A stretch of 64,000 bases of DNA from Cognatishimia sp. MH4019 (GTDB lineage Bacteria > Pseudomonadota > Alphaproteobacteria > Rhodobacterales > Rhodobacteraceae), in the NCBI RefSeq assembly GCF_020177595.1, contig NZ_JAHTBL010000011.1:35908-99907 (forward strand), written 5' to 3'. Positions 48,262 through 57,174 of the stretch are shown here, in pieces. The number at the start of each line of letters is the position of its first letter. Position 1 is the stretch's first letter. A model generated the notes under the pieces. It had not been told where the DNA came from and ran no database searches. It saw only the letters and a program-made list of their open reading frames with translations. The position numbers and the translations under genes were made by a program.

Positions 48262-49146
48262 ATGGACCACGTGATCCCCCAGAACCGGCCCTTGGCGATT
48301 GCACTGATGCTGTTGGCGGCCGTGTTCATCGCCGCCACGACGCTGATCGCCAAGATGCTGGGCGGCGCGGATTTCGGCGCGCCATTGCACCCTTTGCAGA
48401 TCACCCATGGTCGGTTCATCTTTGCGCTTTTGGCATTGGGATCGGCCGCGCTGGTGCTTCGGCCAAAATTCGGCAAAATCCACTGGCGACTGCATCTTAT
48501 GCGGACGACCTGCGGGGCGGGCGGTGTAACGCTGATGTTTGCCTCGGTCGCGTTCATCCCGTTGGCGGCCGCCACCGCGATCAGCTTTCTCAACCCGGTC
48601 TTTGCGATGATTTTCGCGATTTTCCTGCTGGGCGAGAAAGTGGGCCGCGTGCGTTGGTCGGCAGCGGCGATTGCCTTCACGGGCATGCTTTTGCTGCTGC
48701 GCCCCCTGCCCGGCGACTTTGAGCCTGCCGCCTTGCTGGCCTTGGGCGCTGCGGTGATCCTGGGGCTGGAGGTGATCTTCATCAAGCGGCTCAGCGGGGT
48801 CGAAAGCCCTTTTCAGATCTTGCTGGTGAACAATTGCATCGGGGTTGTGATCTCGACCATCGTTGTGCTGGCCGTCTGGCAAACACCGACGGCGGCGCAA
48901 TGGGGGCTGCTGGCAGCGCTCGGTACGATGATGGCCGCGGCACAGACCTGCTTTGTGAACGCAATGAAACGGGCGGAGGCGAGCTTTGTCGTGCCGTTCA
49001 GCTATGCCACGCTGGTCGTGGCAGGGCTCTACGATTTTGCGTTCTTCCGGGTGGTGCCGGACGCGATTGCCCTGCTCGGCATGGCCACGATCCTGTGCGG
49101 CGCGGGCTTGCTGGCCTGGCGCGAGGCGCGGCTGAAAGAGGCCTAG
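48262..49146 (+). CDS. EamA/DMT-family transporter
   Basis: 294 residues with ten hydrophobic helices in two EamA repeats; ISFLNPVFAMIFAIFLLGEK in the first half is the conserved family segment. Substrate unknown; the family exports amino acids, nucleotides or other metabolites. It is divergent from argD, and its TAG stop overlaps the stop of the convergent ABC-2 permease. A long antisense frame over the same bases is a shadow. Confidence 0.88.
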   Translation: MDHVIPQNRPLAIALMLLAAVFIAATTLIAKMLGGADFGAPLHPLQITHGRFIFALLALGSAALVLRPKFGKIHWRLHLMRTTCGAGGVTLMFASVAFIPLAAATAISFLNPVFAMIFAIFLLGEKVGRVRWSAAAIAFTGMLLLLRPLPGDFEPAALLALGAAVILGLEVIFIKRLSGVESPFQILLVNNCIGVVISTIVVLAVWQTPTAAQWGLLAALGTMMAAAQTCFVNAMKRAEASFVVPFSYATLVVAGLYDFAFFRVVPDAIALLGMATILCGAGLLAWREARLKEA

Positions 49147-49946
49147 CTTTTGATCCGGTAGCCGGATTTGAACCAGCGCCAACAGACCGACAGCACGAAA
49201 GCGGCGGTCACAAGACAGATCACCAGACCGAGGCGCGGATCGCTGTCTGACACGCCCAGCACCCCGTAACGTGCCCCGTCGATCATGTAGAACATCGGGT
49301 TCCAATGGATAAGCGTCGCCAGCACGGGCGGGATCGTCTCAAGCGAATAGAACGTGCCCGACAGGAACGCCAGCGGCGTAATGATGAAATTGGTGATCGC
49401 GGCCATCTGATCGAACTTGCGCGCAAAGACAGCGGCGATGATGCCGAGACCGGCCATGACGGCAGAGCCGACGATCGCAAAGACCAAAAGCCAGATCGGG
49501 TGCGCAACCGAGATACCCAGAAAGAGCAGCATGCCGAGCGCAATTGATACGGCCACGAAAAGACCGCGTGCGATCCCGCCTGTGACATAACCCATCACCA
49601 GTTCCAGCGGGGAGAGCGGCGGCATCAGCGTGTCGACAATATTCCCCTGCACCTTGGCGCTCACGATAGAGCTCGAGGTGTTGGCAAAGGCATTTTGTAT
49701 CACGGTCATCATCAACAGACCCGGCGCGACGAAGGTGACGAATGGCACGCCCATCACGTCTCCGCGCTGGGGACCAACGGCGAGCGCAAAGATCAGCAAG
49801 AACAGACCGGCGGTGACCAAGGGTGCGGCCAGCGTCTGGGCCCAGACGTTCAGAAAGCGGCGGATCTCGCGCTCGGCCAGGGTTTTCGTGCCGAGCCAGT
49901 TCCAGCGACCGAACCGCCGTGTGCCCATTTCCAGTTTCTCTGACAT
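49143..49946 (-). CDS. ABC-2 type transporter permease
   Basis: 267 residues from ATG 49946. Six helices and the ABC-2 signature region FLSGTFYSLETIPPVLATLIHWNP are seen, placing it with polysaccharide or drug exporter permeases (YadH/KpsM/NodJ class). No ATP-binding subunit is encoded next to it in this window, so its partner must be elsewhere. It is divergent from gcrA. Confidence 0.88.
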   Translation of the reverse strand: MSEKLEMGTRRFGRWNWLGTKTLAEREIRRFLNVWAQTLAAPLVTAGLFLLIFALAVGPQRGDVMGVPFVTFVAPGLLMMTVIQNAFANTSSSIVSAKVQGNIVDTLMPPLSPLELVMGYVTGGIARGLFVAVSIALGMLLFLGISVAHPIWLLVFAIVGSAVMAGLGIIAAVFARKFDQMAAITNFIITPLAFLSGTFYSLETIPPVLATLIHWNPMFYMIDGARYGVLGVSDSDPRLGLVICLVTAAFVLSVCWRWFKSGYRIKS

Positions 49947-49973
49947 TGCGCCCCCTCGCTTCACGCCTCGCGC

Positions 49974-50002
49974 TTGTAACCGATGCACGCAGTGGCTAAA
50001 AT
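49974..50002 (+). promoter_or_regulatory. gcrA: Sigma-70-type promoter of gcrA
   Basis: TTGTAA (49974-49979) and TAAAAT (49997-50002) are separated by 17 bases and lie about 70 bases before the gcrA start. Confidence 0.55.
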
Positions 50003-50025
50003 AGCAGGTAAGAGATTTTTCCAAG

Positions 50026-50056
50026 GCGGCCCTGCGAGAAACGAGGGGCCGCTTTT
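50026..50056 (+). terminator. Terminator-like hairpin in the gcrA leader
   Basis: GCGGCCC (50026-50032) pairs perfectly with GGGCCGC (50046-50052), followed by TTTT. It lies between the predicted gcrA promoter and ATG 50074; no + strand gene ends upstream, so attenuation is possible. Confidence 0.5.
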
Positions 50057-50073
50057 CTGATAAAGGAATTCGC

Positions 50074-50637
50074 ATGTCCTGGACTGACGAGCGCGTAGAA
50101 GTTCTGAAAAAGATGTGGGGCGAGGGCCAGTCGGCCAGCCAGATCGCCAAGGAGTTGGGCGGTGTGACCCGCAATGCCGTGATCGGCAAAGTGCACCGTC
50201 TGGGCCTGTCGAACCGGGCGGGCGGCGGTGGCTCAAAGCCTGCGGCCAAGGAAAAAGCTGCGCCCAAACCCAAGGCAGCGGCGGCTCCGAAACCCGCGCC
50301 GAAGCCTGATTTGAAAACCGAACCCGCGATTGAGCAGAAATCTGCGATCCCCGCGCGCAAGCAGATCATTCCGGCAGGCCAACCCCTGCCCCCGCAGCCC
50401 TCTGCCAACGAGATCAGCCCCGAGGCCTTGGCCAAGGTCAACGAGGTCGAGAAGAAAGCCAAGAAGCTGTCACTGATGGAACTGACGGAGCGGACCTGCA
50501 AATGGCCCGTGGGCGATCCCGCGACCGAGGATTTCTGGTTCTGCGGCCTTCCGGTCAAAGCGGGTAAGCCCTATTGCGAGGCGCATGTGGGCGTGGCGTT
50601 CCAGCCGATGTCCTCACGCCGCGACCGCCGCCGTTGA
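50074..50637 (+). CDS. gcrA: GcrA cell-cycle regulator
   Basis: 187 residues. The N-terminal helix-turn-helix begins MSWTDERVEVLKKMW and contains SASQIAKELGGVTRNAVIGK, the GcrA hallmark. A Pro/Ala/Lys-rich linker follows, then a C-terminal zinc-like cysteine region (CKWPVGDP, FWFCGLP, YCEAH). In alphaproteobacteria GcrA binds the housekeeping sigma factor and activates genes at CcrM-methylated GANTC sites. A double hairpin terminator follows. Confidence 0.97.
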   Translation: MSWTDERVEVLKKMWGEGQSASQIAKELGGVTRNAVIGKVHRLGLSNRAGGGGSKPAAKEKAAPKPKAAAAPKPAPKPDLKTEPAIEQKSAIPARKQIIPAGQPLPPQPSANEISPEALAKVNEVEKKAKKLSLMELTERTCKWPVGDPATEDFWFCGLPVKAGKPYCEAHVGVAFQPMSSRRDRRR

Positions 50638-50643
50638 GCGGGT

Positions 50644-50688
50644 AAAAGTTTTCAGAAAACTTTTGTCAAAACTCTTCATGAGAGTTTT
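50644..50688. terminator. Double hairpin terminator after gcrA
   Basis: AAAAGTTTT pairs with AAAACTTTT (50644-50652, 50656-50664), and AAAACTCT pairs with AGAGTTTT (50668-50675, 50681-50688). T-runs are present on both strands, so it can also serve the convergent SNase-like gene. Confidence 0.75.
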
Positions 50689-50695
50689 CTGCTGC

Positions 50696-51118
50696 TCAGA
50701 ACGAGACGCCGTAATAGGTGCAATACCTACCCTCGACCATGTGTTCTGATACTGTCATGGGATCGGTGCCGCGCTGGCACTGCCCTAACCTGCGCCCATA
50801 CCGATCCGGTCCAAGATCCGTGCAGCGCAGGGTCTGACCAGCCACCAAGGCACGCATGGCACCTTTTGCCCGCGCCCCTTCTTGCGTACCCAGCTCTGCA
50901 CAATCCAGCGCGGCCAAACGGATAACGACAACACCGATTTCAATTGTGTCGCCGTCCCTGACATGGGTCACCCGGCCTTCAATTATAGAGATATCTTCAG
51001 GCGGCGCACCGAGCGTCAGAAGCGCCCAGACAATTGCCAAGGCAACGAAGCTGAGCCCAAGGGCCGTAACCCGGTCTGGTCGCCGGGACCTAGCCCCGCG
51101 CCACAACCTGCGCCGCAA
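50696..51118 (-). CDS. SNase-like (thermonuclease-fold) protein with N-terminal membrane segment
   Basis: Up to 140 residues. A hydrophobic segment (about 20-38) is followed by an OB-fold nuclease-like core: VTHVRDGDTIEIGVVVIRLAALDC, then GARAKGAMRALVAGQ and DRYGRRLGQC. RDGDTIE and the late DRYGRRL arginine match staphylococcal-nuclease family positions. The start is uncertain: no ATG is near, and TTG 51118 or TTG 51106 are the only options, both inside the preceding DUF2927 gene. Confidence 0.75.
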   Translation of the reverse strand: MRRRLWRGARSRRPDRVTALGLSFVALAIVWALLTLGAPPEDISIIEGRVTHVRDGDTIEIGVVVIRLAALDCAELGTQEGARAKGAMRALVAGQTLRCTDLGPDRYGRRLGQCQRGTDPMTVSEHMVEGRYCTYYGVSF

Positions 51119-52010
51119 TCCGCTTGAGCAGCGGTTCAGCCTGCTTGCGCGGCATGCCCGAGGTCAGCGCCGGATGGTAGAGCATTTGCAGCAAACGCTC
51201 GTCATGCTGGGTCAGCAGGCCAAACTCTTGATCGTCATTGAAGATTGAGGGGCGCGCATAATTGCAGTCATTGGGCAGGCCCATGCCTTGGGCCAGTTCC
51301 TCTTGAATGCAGGCGGTGCGCATCATGTCGGGATGTTCAGCCCGCACGATGGCCACGACCGACTGATAGCCGTTTCTGCGATCCGGGTAGGGCGACGCAA
51401 TTACCATGCAGAAGTGATTGGGCTTCATCCGCTCGACCGCGCGGATCGACGCATTGCCAAGGTTCGGCACCATCTTGCGCAACGTTGTCGCCAGCGATTT
51501 CCGCTCGGCGTCATTCACGACAAGCACATGAAAATTCGACCCTTTGTTGGTCTGCGTGACCGGATGCCCGGTGATTTTCGACAGCCTTTTCATATAGGCT
51601 CCGATGGCGCGATTGTCCTTCAAACGCTGCTCAGTCGGCACGGAGGCCCCGAACACGACATTCATGCGCACCGGAACTTCCCAACGCATCACCGGCTTGC
51701 GGCTGCCCGATCCCGACGCGCCCAGCGACCCGCCATATTCGGAACGCAGCGCAATCTCGGCAAAGTCACGGGCCAGACGGTGTGGGGTCGATGGGGTGCC
51801 TTTCAAGGTCCGGTCCTGACGGAGCAGGCCTGCATTGATCAAACTGTCCTGCACGCGGGTGTAGTATTGGCCCAGCGACATGCCTTTCTCCATTCGGAAC
51901 ATCATCCGATTGGAGTCCGCCAAAGACGGCGTGGCGGTAACAGCCGCAAGAGAAGCAATCACAGACGCGATACAAAAGCGTTTGCACAACGACGCGGTAT
52001 ATTTCGGCAC
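51090..52010 (-). CDS. Secreted DUF2927-domain protein
   Basis: 306 residues from GTG 52010, with GGGGAA upstream. A signal peptide (about 1-31, ending SLAD) is followed by a central and C-terminal region typical of DUF2927: RWEVPVRMNVVFG, CIQEELAQGMGLPNDCNYARPSIFNDDQEFGLLTQHDE is split here as CIQEELAQGMGLPND and SIFNDDQEFGLLT. The EELAQ helix and the final acidic segment look like a distant zincin-like site, but the activity is unknown. Confidence 0.85.
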   Translation of the reverse strand: MPKYTASLCKRFCIASVIASLAAVTATPSLADSNRMMFRMEKGMSLGQYYTRVQDSLINAGLLRQDRTLKGTPSTPHRLARDFAEIALRSEYGGSLGASGSGSRKPVMRWEVPVRMNVVFGASVPTEQRLKDNRAIGAYMKRLSKITGHPVTQTNKGSNFHVLVVNDAERKSLATTLRKMVPNLGNASIRAVERMKPNHFCMVIASPYPDRRNGYQSVVAIVRAEHPDMMRTACIQEELAQGMGLPNDCNYARPSIFNDDQEFGLLTQHDERLLQMLYHPALTSGMPRKQAEPLLKRIAAQVVARG

Positions 52011-52092
52011 TACAGATTCCCCAAATTGCAGCAGGCACAGGCCTTACGATAACGAGAGCACCCGCCGGTTTGCAAATCAAACGTCATGTCAC

Positions 52093-54072
52093 TTAATTAC
52101 CGCCCAGCAAGTTGCGCAGGGCATTGCCTGCCTCTTCTTCCAGCTTTTTGCGCAAGGCATCCTCGATGCTTTCGCCCTCTTGCGTTTCGACGCCGAGCGC
52201 TTTTTCAGCCTCGCGGCGTAGCTGCTCTTCTGCGCGGATACGGGCTTTCTCGGCCTCCTCGCGAGCGCGTTCTTCCAGCTTGGCTCTTTCAAGTTCAAGC
52301 TGTTCTTCCAGCTTCTTTTTTTCCGCCTCAAGGTTCAGATCAATCGCCGCGCCCATATCCGGCAAGAACTGAGGAGAGGACCACGGCCCTTTGATCCGGA
52401 ACGGGATCGCAAGGCCTTGATCATCGCGCGCCTGCAGCGCGATGGGCGTCACCAGATAGTCGATTTCGCGATCCCCCAGATCGACCTTGCCCTCGCCCCG
52501 CGTCTCGACATTGGGCAGGGTCATCACAAGATCGTTATTGCGCAAAACACCATCATTTATCCTGTAGCTGGCCCTAAAATCGTCAAAGACCGTGGTTCCC
52601 GGCCCCGTCGCGCCCGAGCGGATCAGCTTGTCCAGATCAATTCCGCTGATCTGTCCGCCTGCCATCGTGATCGACCCATCGCCTGACAGGCTTTTCATGA
52701 TCGCATCAACGGATTGACCAACGCCCAGAAACGCCAGCTGCATATTTGCAAGGCCAGACATTCGGTCGAGATCGGCCATGTCCGCCAGCAAGGATTGCAC
52801 CTGCACACCCGTTGCGCTCAGATCGCCGCCCACGGACAGGCCATTGCGGTTATTGGCCACGAACTGGCCTGTGATATTGCCGTCATAGCCGCGCAATTCG
52901 TCAAAGCGCACCACCGCGCGGGATCGATCATTAGTGACTTTCAGCCGCGTGCTGCCAAAGCGCAATGTGCCCAGATCAAGGCTCTGCGCCGTCATCCCGA
53001 TAGAGCCGTTGAACGCTGCCAAGCCGCTGGCATCAATGCGGTCTTTCGACCAGCCAGAGCCTCCGCCACTGCTGCCGCCTTCGGCCAGAAACGCCAGATC
53101 AAGATCGCCTGCCGCGAAATTTGCGGTGATCTGCGGCGTGGCGGCCAGCACCACATCGGCAGAACCATCCAGCCGTGTGCCATCGGCCACGATCACGCCC
53201 TCTCGCAGGCTGACCTGGTTGCCCTTGAAGCTGACCAACCCGTCAATGTTCAAAGCCTGCCCGAAGCCTTTCGGCACGTCGACGCCGCTGACCCCCATCG
53301 CTGCCAGAAACCGGCCCGTATCACTCAGATCTGCATCAATACGCCCGGCGGCCTCGGGCGTCGTGCCAACCGCGCCATTGAACGACAGCGCACCGCCCGG
53401 CGCTGCAATCTGCGCGGTGACAGGCGTTGTTTGCGACGCGATCACCGCAGCTACATTAGCGATCTCGGCATCTACGGTGATGCGGCTGCCAAAAGGCTCT
53501 GCTGCCAGATCGAGAGTGACGGGGCCATTCGCGACAGGCCATTCCAGTGCCAGATCAAAATCGTCAAACCGCGTGTCGGACCCTGCCTGCGCATCCAGAT
53601 AGCGGAACGATCCGTTCTCGACCTCCGCGCGATCCAGCGTCAATGTCGGCAATGCGCCCGAACTGGTCCCAGTGCTCCCCTCGGTGCTGCTCCTGAATGT
53701 CCAGTTGTTGCGCCCATCGGCGGCGACTTCCAGCAGGACTTCGGGGGAGACCGCGCGCAATGTGCGGATTTTTATATCGCGATTCCAGAGGGCTGCGGCG
53801 TCCACGCCAATCTCAAGGCTCTCGGCCCGCAGCATCGGCCCATTATCCGACCACTCGGCATTGCCAATCTCGACAGCACCCGTTGTGACGCCCAAAGTCG
53901 GCCAGAAAGTGGCACTGACATCCCCGGTGATCTGCACATCCCGCCCAGTATATTGCGTGATCTGATCCGCCGCGATCCGGGCAATCCGCTCGGACGGCAA
54001 TAGCAGGATCGAGGTAACAGCCACCACAGCCAAAACCACAACAAACCCGATCAGGCGGAAAATCCAACGCAT
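52093..54072 (-). CDS. AsmA-family protein
   Basis: 659 residues from ATG 54072. An N-terminal membrane helix (about 5-25) is followed by the AsmA start (ERIARIAADQITQYTGRDVQ), beta-rich repeats and a C-terminal AsmA segment (LRNNDLVMTLPNVETRGEGK, REIDYLVTPI). The last 95 residues are a charged coiled coil rich in Glu, Lys and Arg. AsmA-like proteins bridge the periplasm and are linked to outer-membrane lipid transport, like TamB in this window. Confidence 0.9.
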   Translation of the reverse strand: MRWIFRLIGFVVVLAVVAVTSILLLPSERIARIAADQITQYTGRDVQITGDVSATFWPTLGVTTGAVEIGNAEWSDNGPMLRAESLEIGVDAAALWNRDIKIRTLRAVSPEVLLEVAADGRNNWTFRSSTEGSTGTSSGALPTLTLDRAEVENGSFRYLDAQAGSDTRFDDFDLALEWPVANGPVTLDLAAEPFGSRITVDAEIANVAAVIASQTTPVTAQIAAPGGALSFNGAVGTTPEAAGRIDADLSDTGRFLAAMGVSGVDVPKGFGQALNIDGLVSFKGNQVSLREGVIVADGTRLDGSADVVLAATPQITANFAAGDLDLAFLAEGGSSGGGSGWSKDRIDASGLAAFNGSIGMTAQSLDLGTLRFGSTRLKVTNDRSRAVVRFDELRGYDGNITGQFVANNRNGLSVGGDLSATGVQVQSLLADMADLDRMSGLANMQLAFLGVGQSVDAIMKSLSGDGSITMAGGQISGIDLDKLIRSGATGPGTTVFDDFRASYRINDGVLRNNDLVMTLPNVETRGEGKVDLGDREIDYLVTPIALQARDDQGLAIPFRIKGPWSSPQFLPDMGAAIDLNLEAEKKKLEEQLELERAKLEERAREEAEKARIRAEEQLRREAEKALGVETQEGESIEDALRKKLEEEAGNALRNLLGGN

Positions 54073-54141
54073 ATGCTCATCCTCTTTTCTTTGAAGGTAA
54101 GCGGAGCGTGGTATCCGCACAAGCCAAGGTCACGGGTAGTT

Positions 54142-55692
54142 TTAGCGCAACCGGAACCGTTGGCGGAGGCCAAGGCCGAGGAAAAAGAGGAGGATGAAGG
54201 ACAGCGCGGTTTGGAGGCCGGAAGCGATGATGAGGTTACCCGTATCCCCCAATGTCGCCCCGCAGTCGCGGTAATAGGTACGCAAGAAGCTCGACCCGAA
54301 AAACGGCAGCGTGTTCGCTGTGGAAAGCCCGAGGGCAGAGGGGCAAGGGTCCGGCAGCTTGCCATCGAAGTAATAGCAGAACACGGCGAGCAATGCGGCG
54401 AGAGCAGCCAAAGGCCGCTCCACCGAGTGTCCGTAGGCAGAGATCAGCCCGAAACTTCGATAGAGCGCCTGCGTGAACCAAGGCCCATAGCGGCCCGCAT
54501 AGAACATCTCCCGCCGGTAGAAGAAGTGTTCGTCTTCGGGCAGGCCTTGTTTGGCGACCGCGTGTCGGATCACGGCATAGCTGTCCCGCGCGTCTTTCGG
54601 GAATTGCGATGAGCGGGGCGTCCAGAAGCGTGGTTCGATGGGAAGGCCGGAGCGGATCACGGGCCAGAAGGGGCCGTCTCCGTCCTTATCTTCGGCCGTA
54701 AAGGTCGTTTTGTCATGCAAAACAGCGCCTTCGAAATTTGGCGTATGGTTGGAGAATCGAGCATTGCGGAATGATGTGGGTTTGCCGAACTGGCAATCAG
54801 TGAATACGGGGCCACCTCTTTGTAATGTCTGCAAACTACCGAACCGCGCCTCGACGAAATGGCAAATCCCACTAAATCGGGCTGCCCCAAAATCCGCGAC
54901 AGACTCAAAAAACGTAAGCGAAAAGTTAGCATGACGATCAAAACGCGTTTCGCGGAAATCACATTCATCAAGGAATCTTGAACCTCCGAAGTCCACCTGA
55001 TCCTCAAATCGCGCCCCCCTGAAATCCGCCCACTTTCGAAATACGACATCTTTAAAACGAGCAACCCTCTGAAAAGAAGCGACAGAGAATCCTACGTTTC
55101 CGTGAAAATCCGACAGCCTAAAATCAGCTGGGTAGCAAAAGCGCGATCGATTAAAATTTGCACCTTGCAAAAAGTTACCAGCAAGGAAAAAAGACTTACT
55201 ACAGAACACCCTTGAAAAGTTCACGTTATCCATGAAGGTTGCGTAGGAGGCTTGGAAGTTCACTCGCCACGATGAGTAGAAGAAGGAAACACTACATTCG
55301 AAAAGAACACTGTTCAGCCATAGTGGCTGCGGAAAGATAAACCTTTGAAAAAGGACTGGGTTTGTGAAGTGAAATTTATAAAAATCGATCGGGTCATCAG
55401 TACTTGGCATGCCTGGATAGGCAAGATCAGGATTTCTTTCTTTCCAAACTCGTTCATATAGTTTTTCAATCTCCGATCCTCTTTTAGCCCAAGAGGACAG
55501 TTGCCCATCGACAATGTTCGAACTTTCAGCAAATCTCTTTGCCTCTTCATCCGACAGAGTCTGACCCGCCCAAGCATTCCAAGCAGCTTGGTTTTTCTTA
55601 TGGAGTTCAAGGTCCACCTCCCCCTTCTGCTCCCCATAAAGCGTCATCAGCACGTACCAGGGGTTCTCGTTCGCGGGTTTTAGGTCGCTCAT
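54142..55692 (-). CDS. Pentapeptide-repeat protein with C-terminal membrane domain
   Basis: 516 residues. Residues about 110-330 are pentapeptide repeats with Phe or Leu at every fifth position (for example [19 protein letters not shown]), forming a right-handed beta-helix. A linker with [11 protein letters not shown] and [11 protein letters not shown] leads to two membrane helices (about 424-442 and 487-508) around [11 protein letters not shown]. Codon use in the repeat part is AT-richer than in neighbours. The role is unknown; a membrane scaffold or channel-like protein is possible. Confidence 0.82.
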   Translation of the reverse strand: MSDLKPANENPWYVLMTLYGEQKGEVDLELHKKNQAAWNAWAGQTLSDEEAKRFAESSNIVDGQLSSWAKRGSEIEKLYERVWKERNPDLAYPGMPSTDDPIDFYKFHFTNPVLFQRFIFPQPLWLNSVLFECSVSFFYSSWRVNFQASYATFMDNVNFSRVFCSKSFFLAGNFLQGANFNRSRFCYPADFRLSDFHGNVGFSVASFQRVARFKDVVFRKWADFRGARFEDQVDFGGSRFLDECDFRETRFDRHANFSLTFFESVADFGAARFSGICHFVEARFGSLQTLQRGGPVFTDCQFGKPTSFRNARFSNHTPNFEGAVLHDKTTFTAEDKDGDGPFWPVIRSGLPIEPRFWTPRSSQFPKDARDSYAVIRHAVAKQGLPEDEHFFYRREMFYAGRYGPWFTQALYRSFGLISAYGHSVERPLAALAALLAVFCYYFDGKLPDPCPSALGLSTANTLPFFGSSFLRTYYRDCGATLGDTGNLIIASGLQTALSFILLFFLGLGLRQRFRLR

Positions 55693-55791
55693 TGCTCAAT
55701 CACTTTTCAAATAGCCCACCACAACCCTACCGTGCACCCCACTGCACTCAACCCCCTACCCATCCCTGCCGCACCCCGCTATATGGCCCGC

Positions 55792-57171
55792 ATGACCCAG
55801 AACCCGCCTGATCTTCGCCCTGACCTTGCCCGCGCGCGCATCACCGAGACGCAGCGCGAGGGGCAGCCGACCATTGGGATGGTCAGCCTGGGTTGCCCCA
55901 AGGCGCTGGTGGACAGCGAACGCATCCTCACGCGGCTGCGCGCGGAGGGGTATGGGATTTCGCCTGATTATTCCGGCGCGGACGCTGTGATCGTGAACAC
56001 CTGCGGATTTCTGGACAGCGCCAAGGCGGAAAGCCTTGAGGCGATTGGTGAAGCGCTGGCCGAGAACGGTCGCGTGATCGTCACTGGCTGTTTGGGCGCG
56101 GAGCCGGAATATATCGAAGGGCACCATCCATCGGTCCTCGCTGTCACCGGACCGCATCAGTATGAGCAGGTGCTGGATGCGGTGCACGATGCTGTGCCCC
56201 CTGCGCCCGATCCCTTCATTGACCTGCTACCAGCCAGTGGCGTGTCCCTGACCCCGCGGCACTACAGTTATCTGAAGATAGCCGAGGGCTGTAATCACAA
56301 GTGCAAGTTCTGCATCATCCCCGATATGCGCGGCAAGCTGGCCTCGCGCCCCGCCAACGCGGTGCTGCGCGAGGCGGAAAAGCTGGTGGATGCGGGCGTG
56401 CGCGAACTGCTGGTGATCTCGCAGGATACCTCGGCTTACGGCTTGGATCGCAAGTATGACGAAACCCCGTGGAAAGACGGCACCGCGCGGGCGCATATCA
56501 CCGATCTGGCACGCGATCTTGGGTTATTGGGTGCGTGGGTGCGGCTGCATTACGTCTACCCCTACCCGCATGTGCGCGACCTGATCCCGTTGATGGCGGA
56601 GGGGCTGGTGTTGCCTTATCTGGACATCCCGTTCCAGCACGCGCACCCAGATGTGCTGCGCCGGATGGCGCGGCCCGCGGCGGGGGCGAAGACGCTGGAC
56701 GAGATTGCAGCATGGCGCGAGGTGTGTCCCGAGATCACGCTGCGCTCGACCTTCATTGTCGGCTATCCGGGCGAGACGGAGGCCGAGTTCCAGACCCTGC
56801 TCGATTGGCTGGACGAAGCGCAATTGGATCGCGTGGGCTGTTTTCAATACGAAAACGTGGATGGGGCGCGGTCGAACGCGCTGCCGGATCACGTCGCGCC
56901 CGAGGTCAAGCAAGAGCGCTGGGACCGCTTCATGGAGAAATCGCAAGCCATTTCGGAAGCAAAGCTCGCCGCGAAAGTCGGCACACGCCAAGAAGTCATC
57001 GTCGATCTGGTGGAAGAGGACGCAGCCACCTGTCGCACGAAAGCTGACGCGCCGGAGATCGACGGCAACCTGTTTATTGACGAGGGATTTGAACACCTCT
57101 CCCCCGGCGATATCGTCACCGTCGAGGTCGATGAGGCCAGCGAATATGACCTGTGGGGAAAGCTGGTCTAG
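55792..57171 (+). CDS. rimO: Ribosomal protein S12 methylthiotransferase
   Basis: 459 residues from ATG 55792 (ATG 55783 is also in frame). It adds a methylthio group to an aspartate of ribosomal protein S12. The N-terminal domain binds one Fe-S cluster ([23 protein letters not shown]), the radical-SAM domain has [13 protein letters not shown] with the CxxxCxxC motif, and a TRAM domain lies at the C-terminus. No Shine-Dalgarno sequence is evident. Confidence 0.96.
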   Translation: MTQNPPDLRPDLARARITETQREGQPTIGMVSLGCPKALVDSERILTRLRAEGYGISPDYSGADAVIVNTCGFLDSAKAESLEAIGEALAENGRVIVTGCLGAEPEYIEGHHPSVLAVTGPHQYEQVLDAVHDAVPPAPDPFIDLLPASGVSLTPRHYSYLKIAEGCNHKCKFCIIPDMRGKLASRPANAVLREAEKLVDAGVRELLVISQDTSAYGLDRKYDETPWKDGTARAHITDLARDLGLLGAWVRLHYVYPYPHVRDLIPLMAEGLVLPYLDIPFQHAHPDVLRRMARPAAGAKTLDEIAAWREVCPEITLRSTFIVGYPGETEAEFQTLLDWLDEAQLDRVGCFQYENVDGARSNALPDHVAPEVKQERWDRFMEKSQAISEAKLAAKVGTRQEVIVDLVEEDAATCRTKADAPEIDGNLFIDEGFEHLSPGDIVTVEVDEASEYDLWGKLV

Positions 57172-57174
57172 CGC

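Noticed and set aside
48238..49305. A 355-codon open frame on the minus strand.
   Set aside because: It is antisense to the EamA transporter, which has family motifs and a membrane profile.
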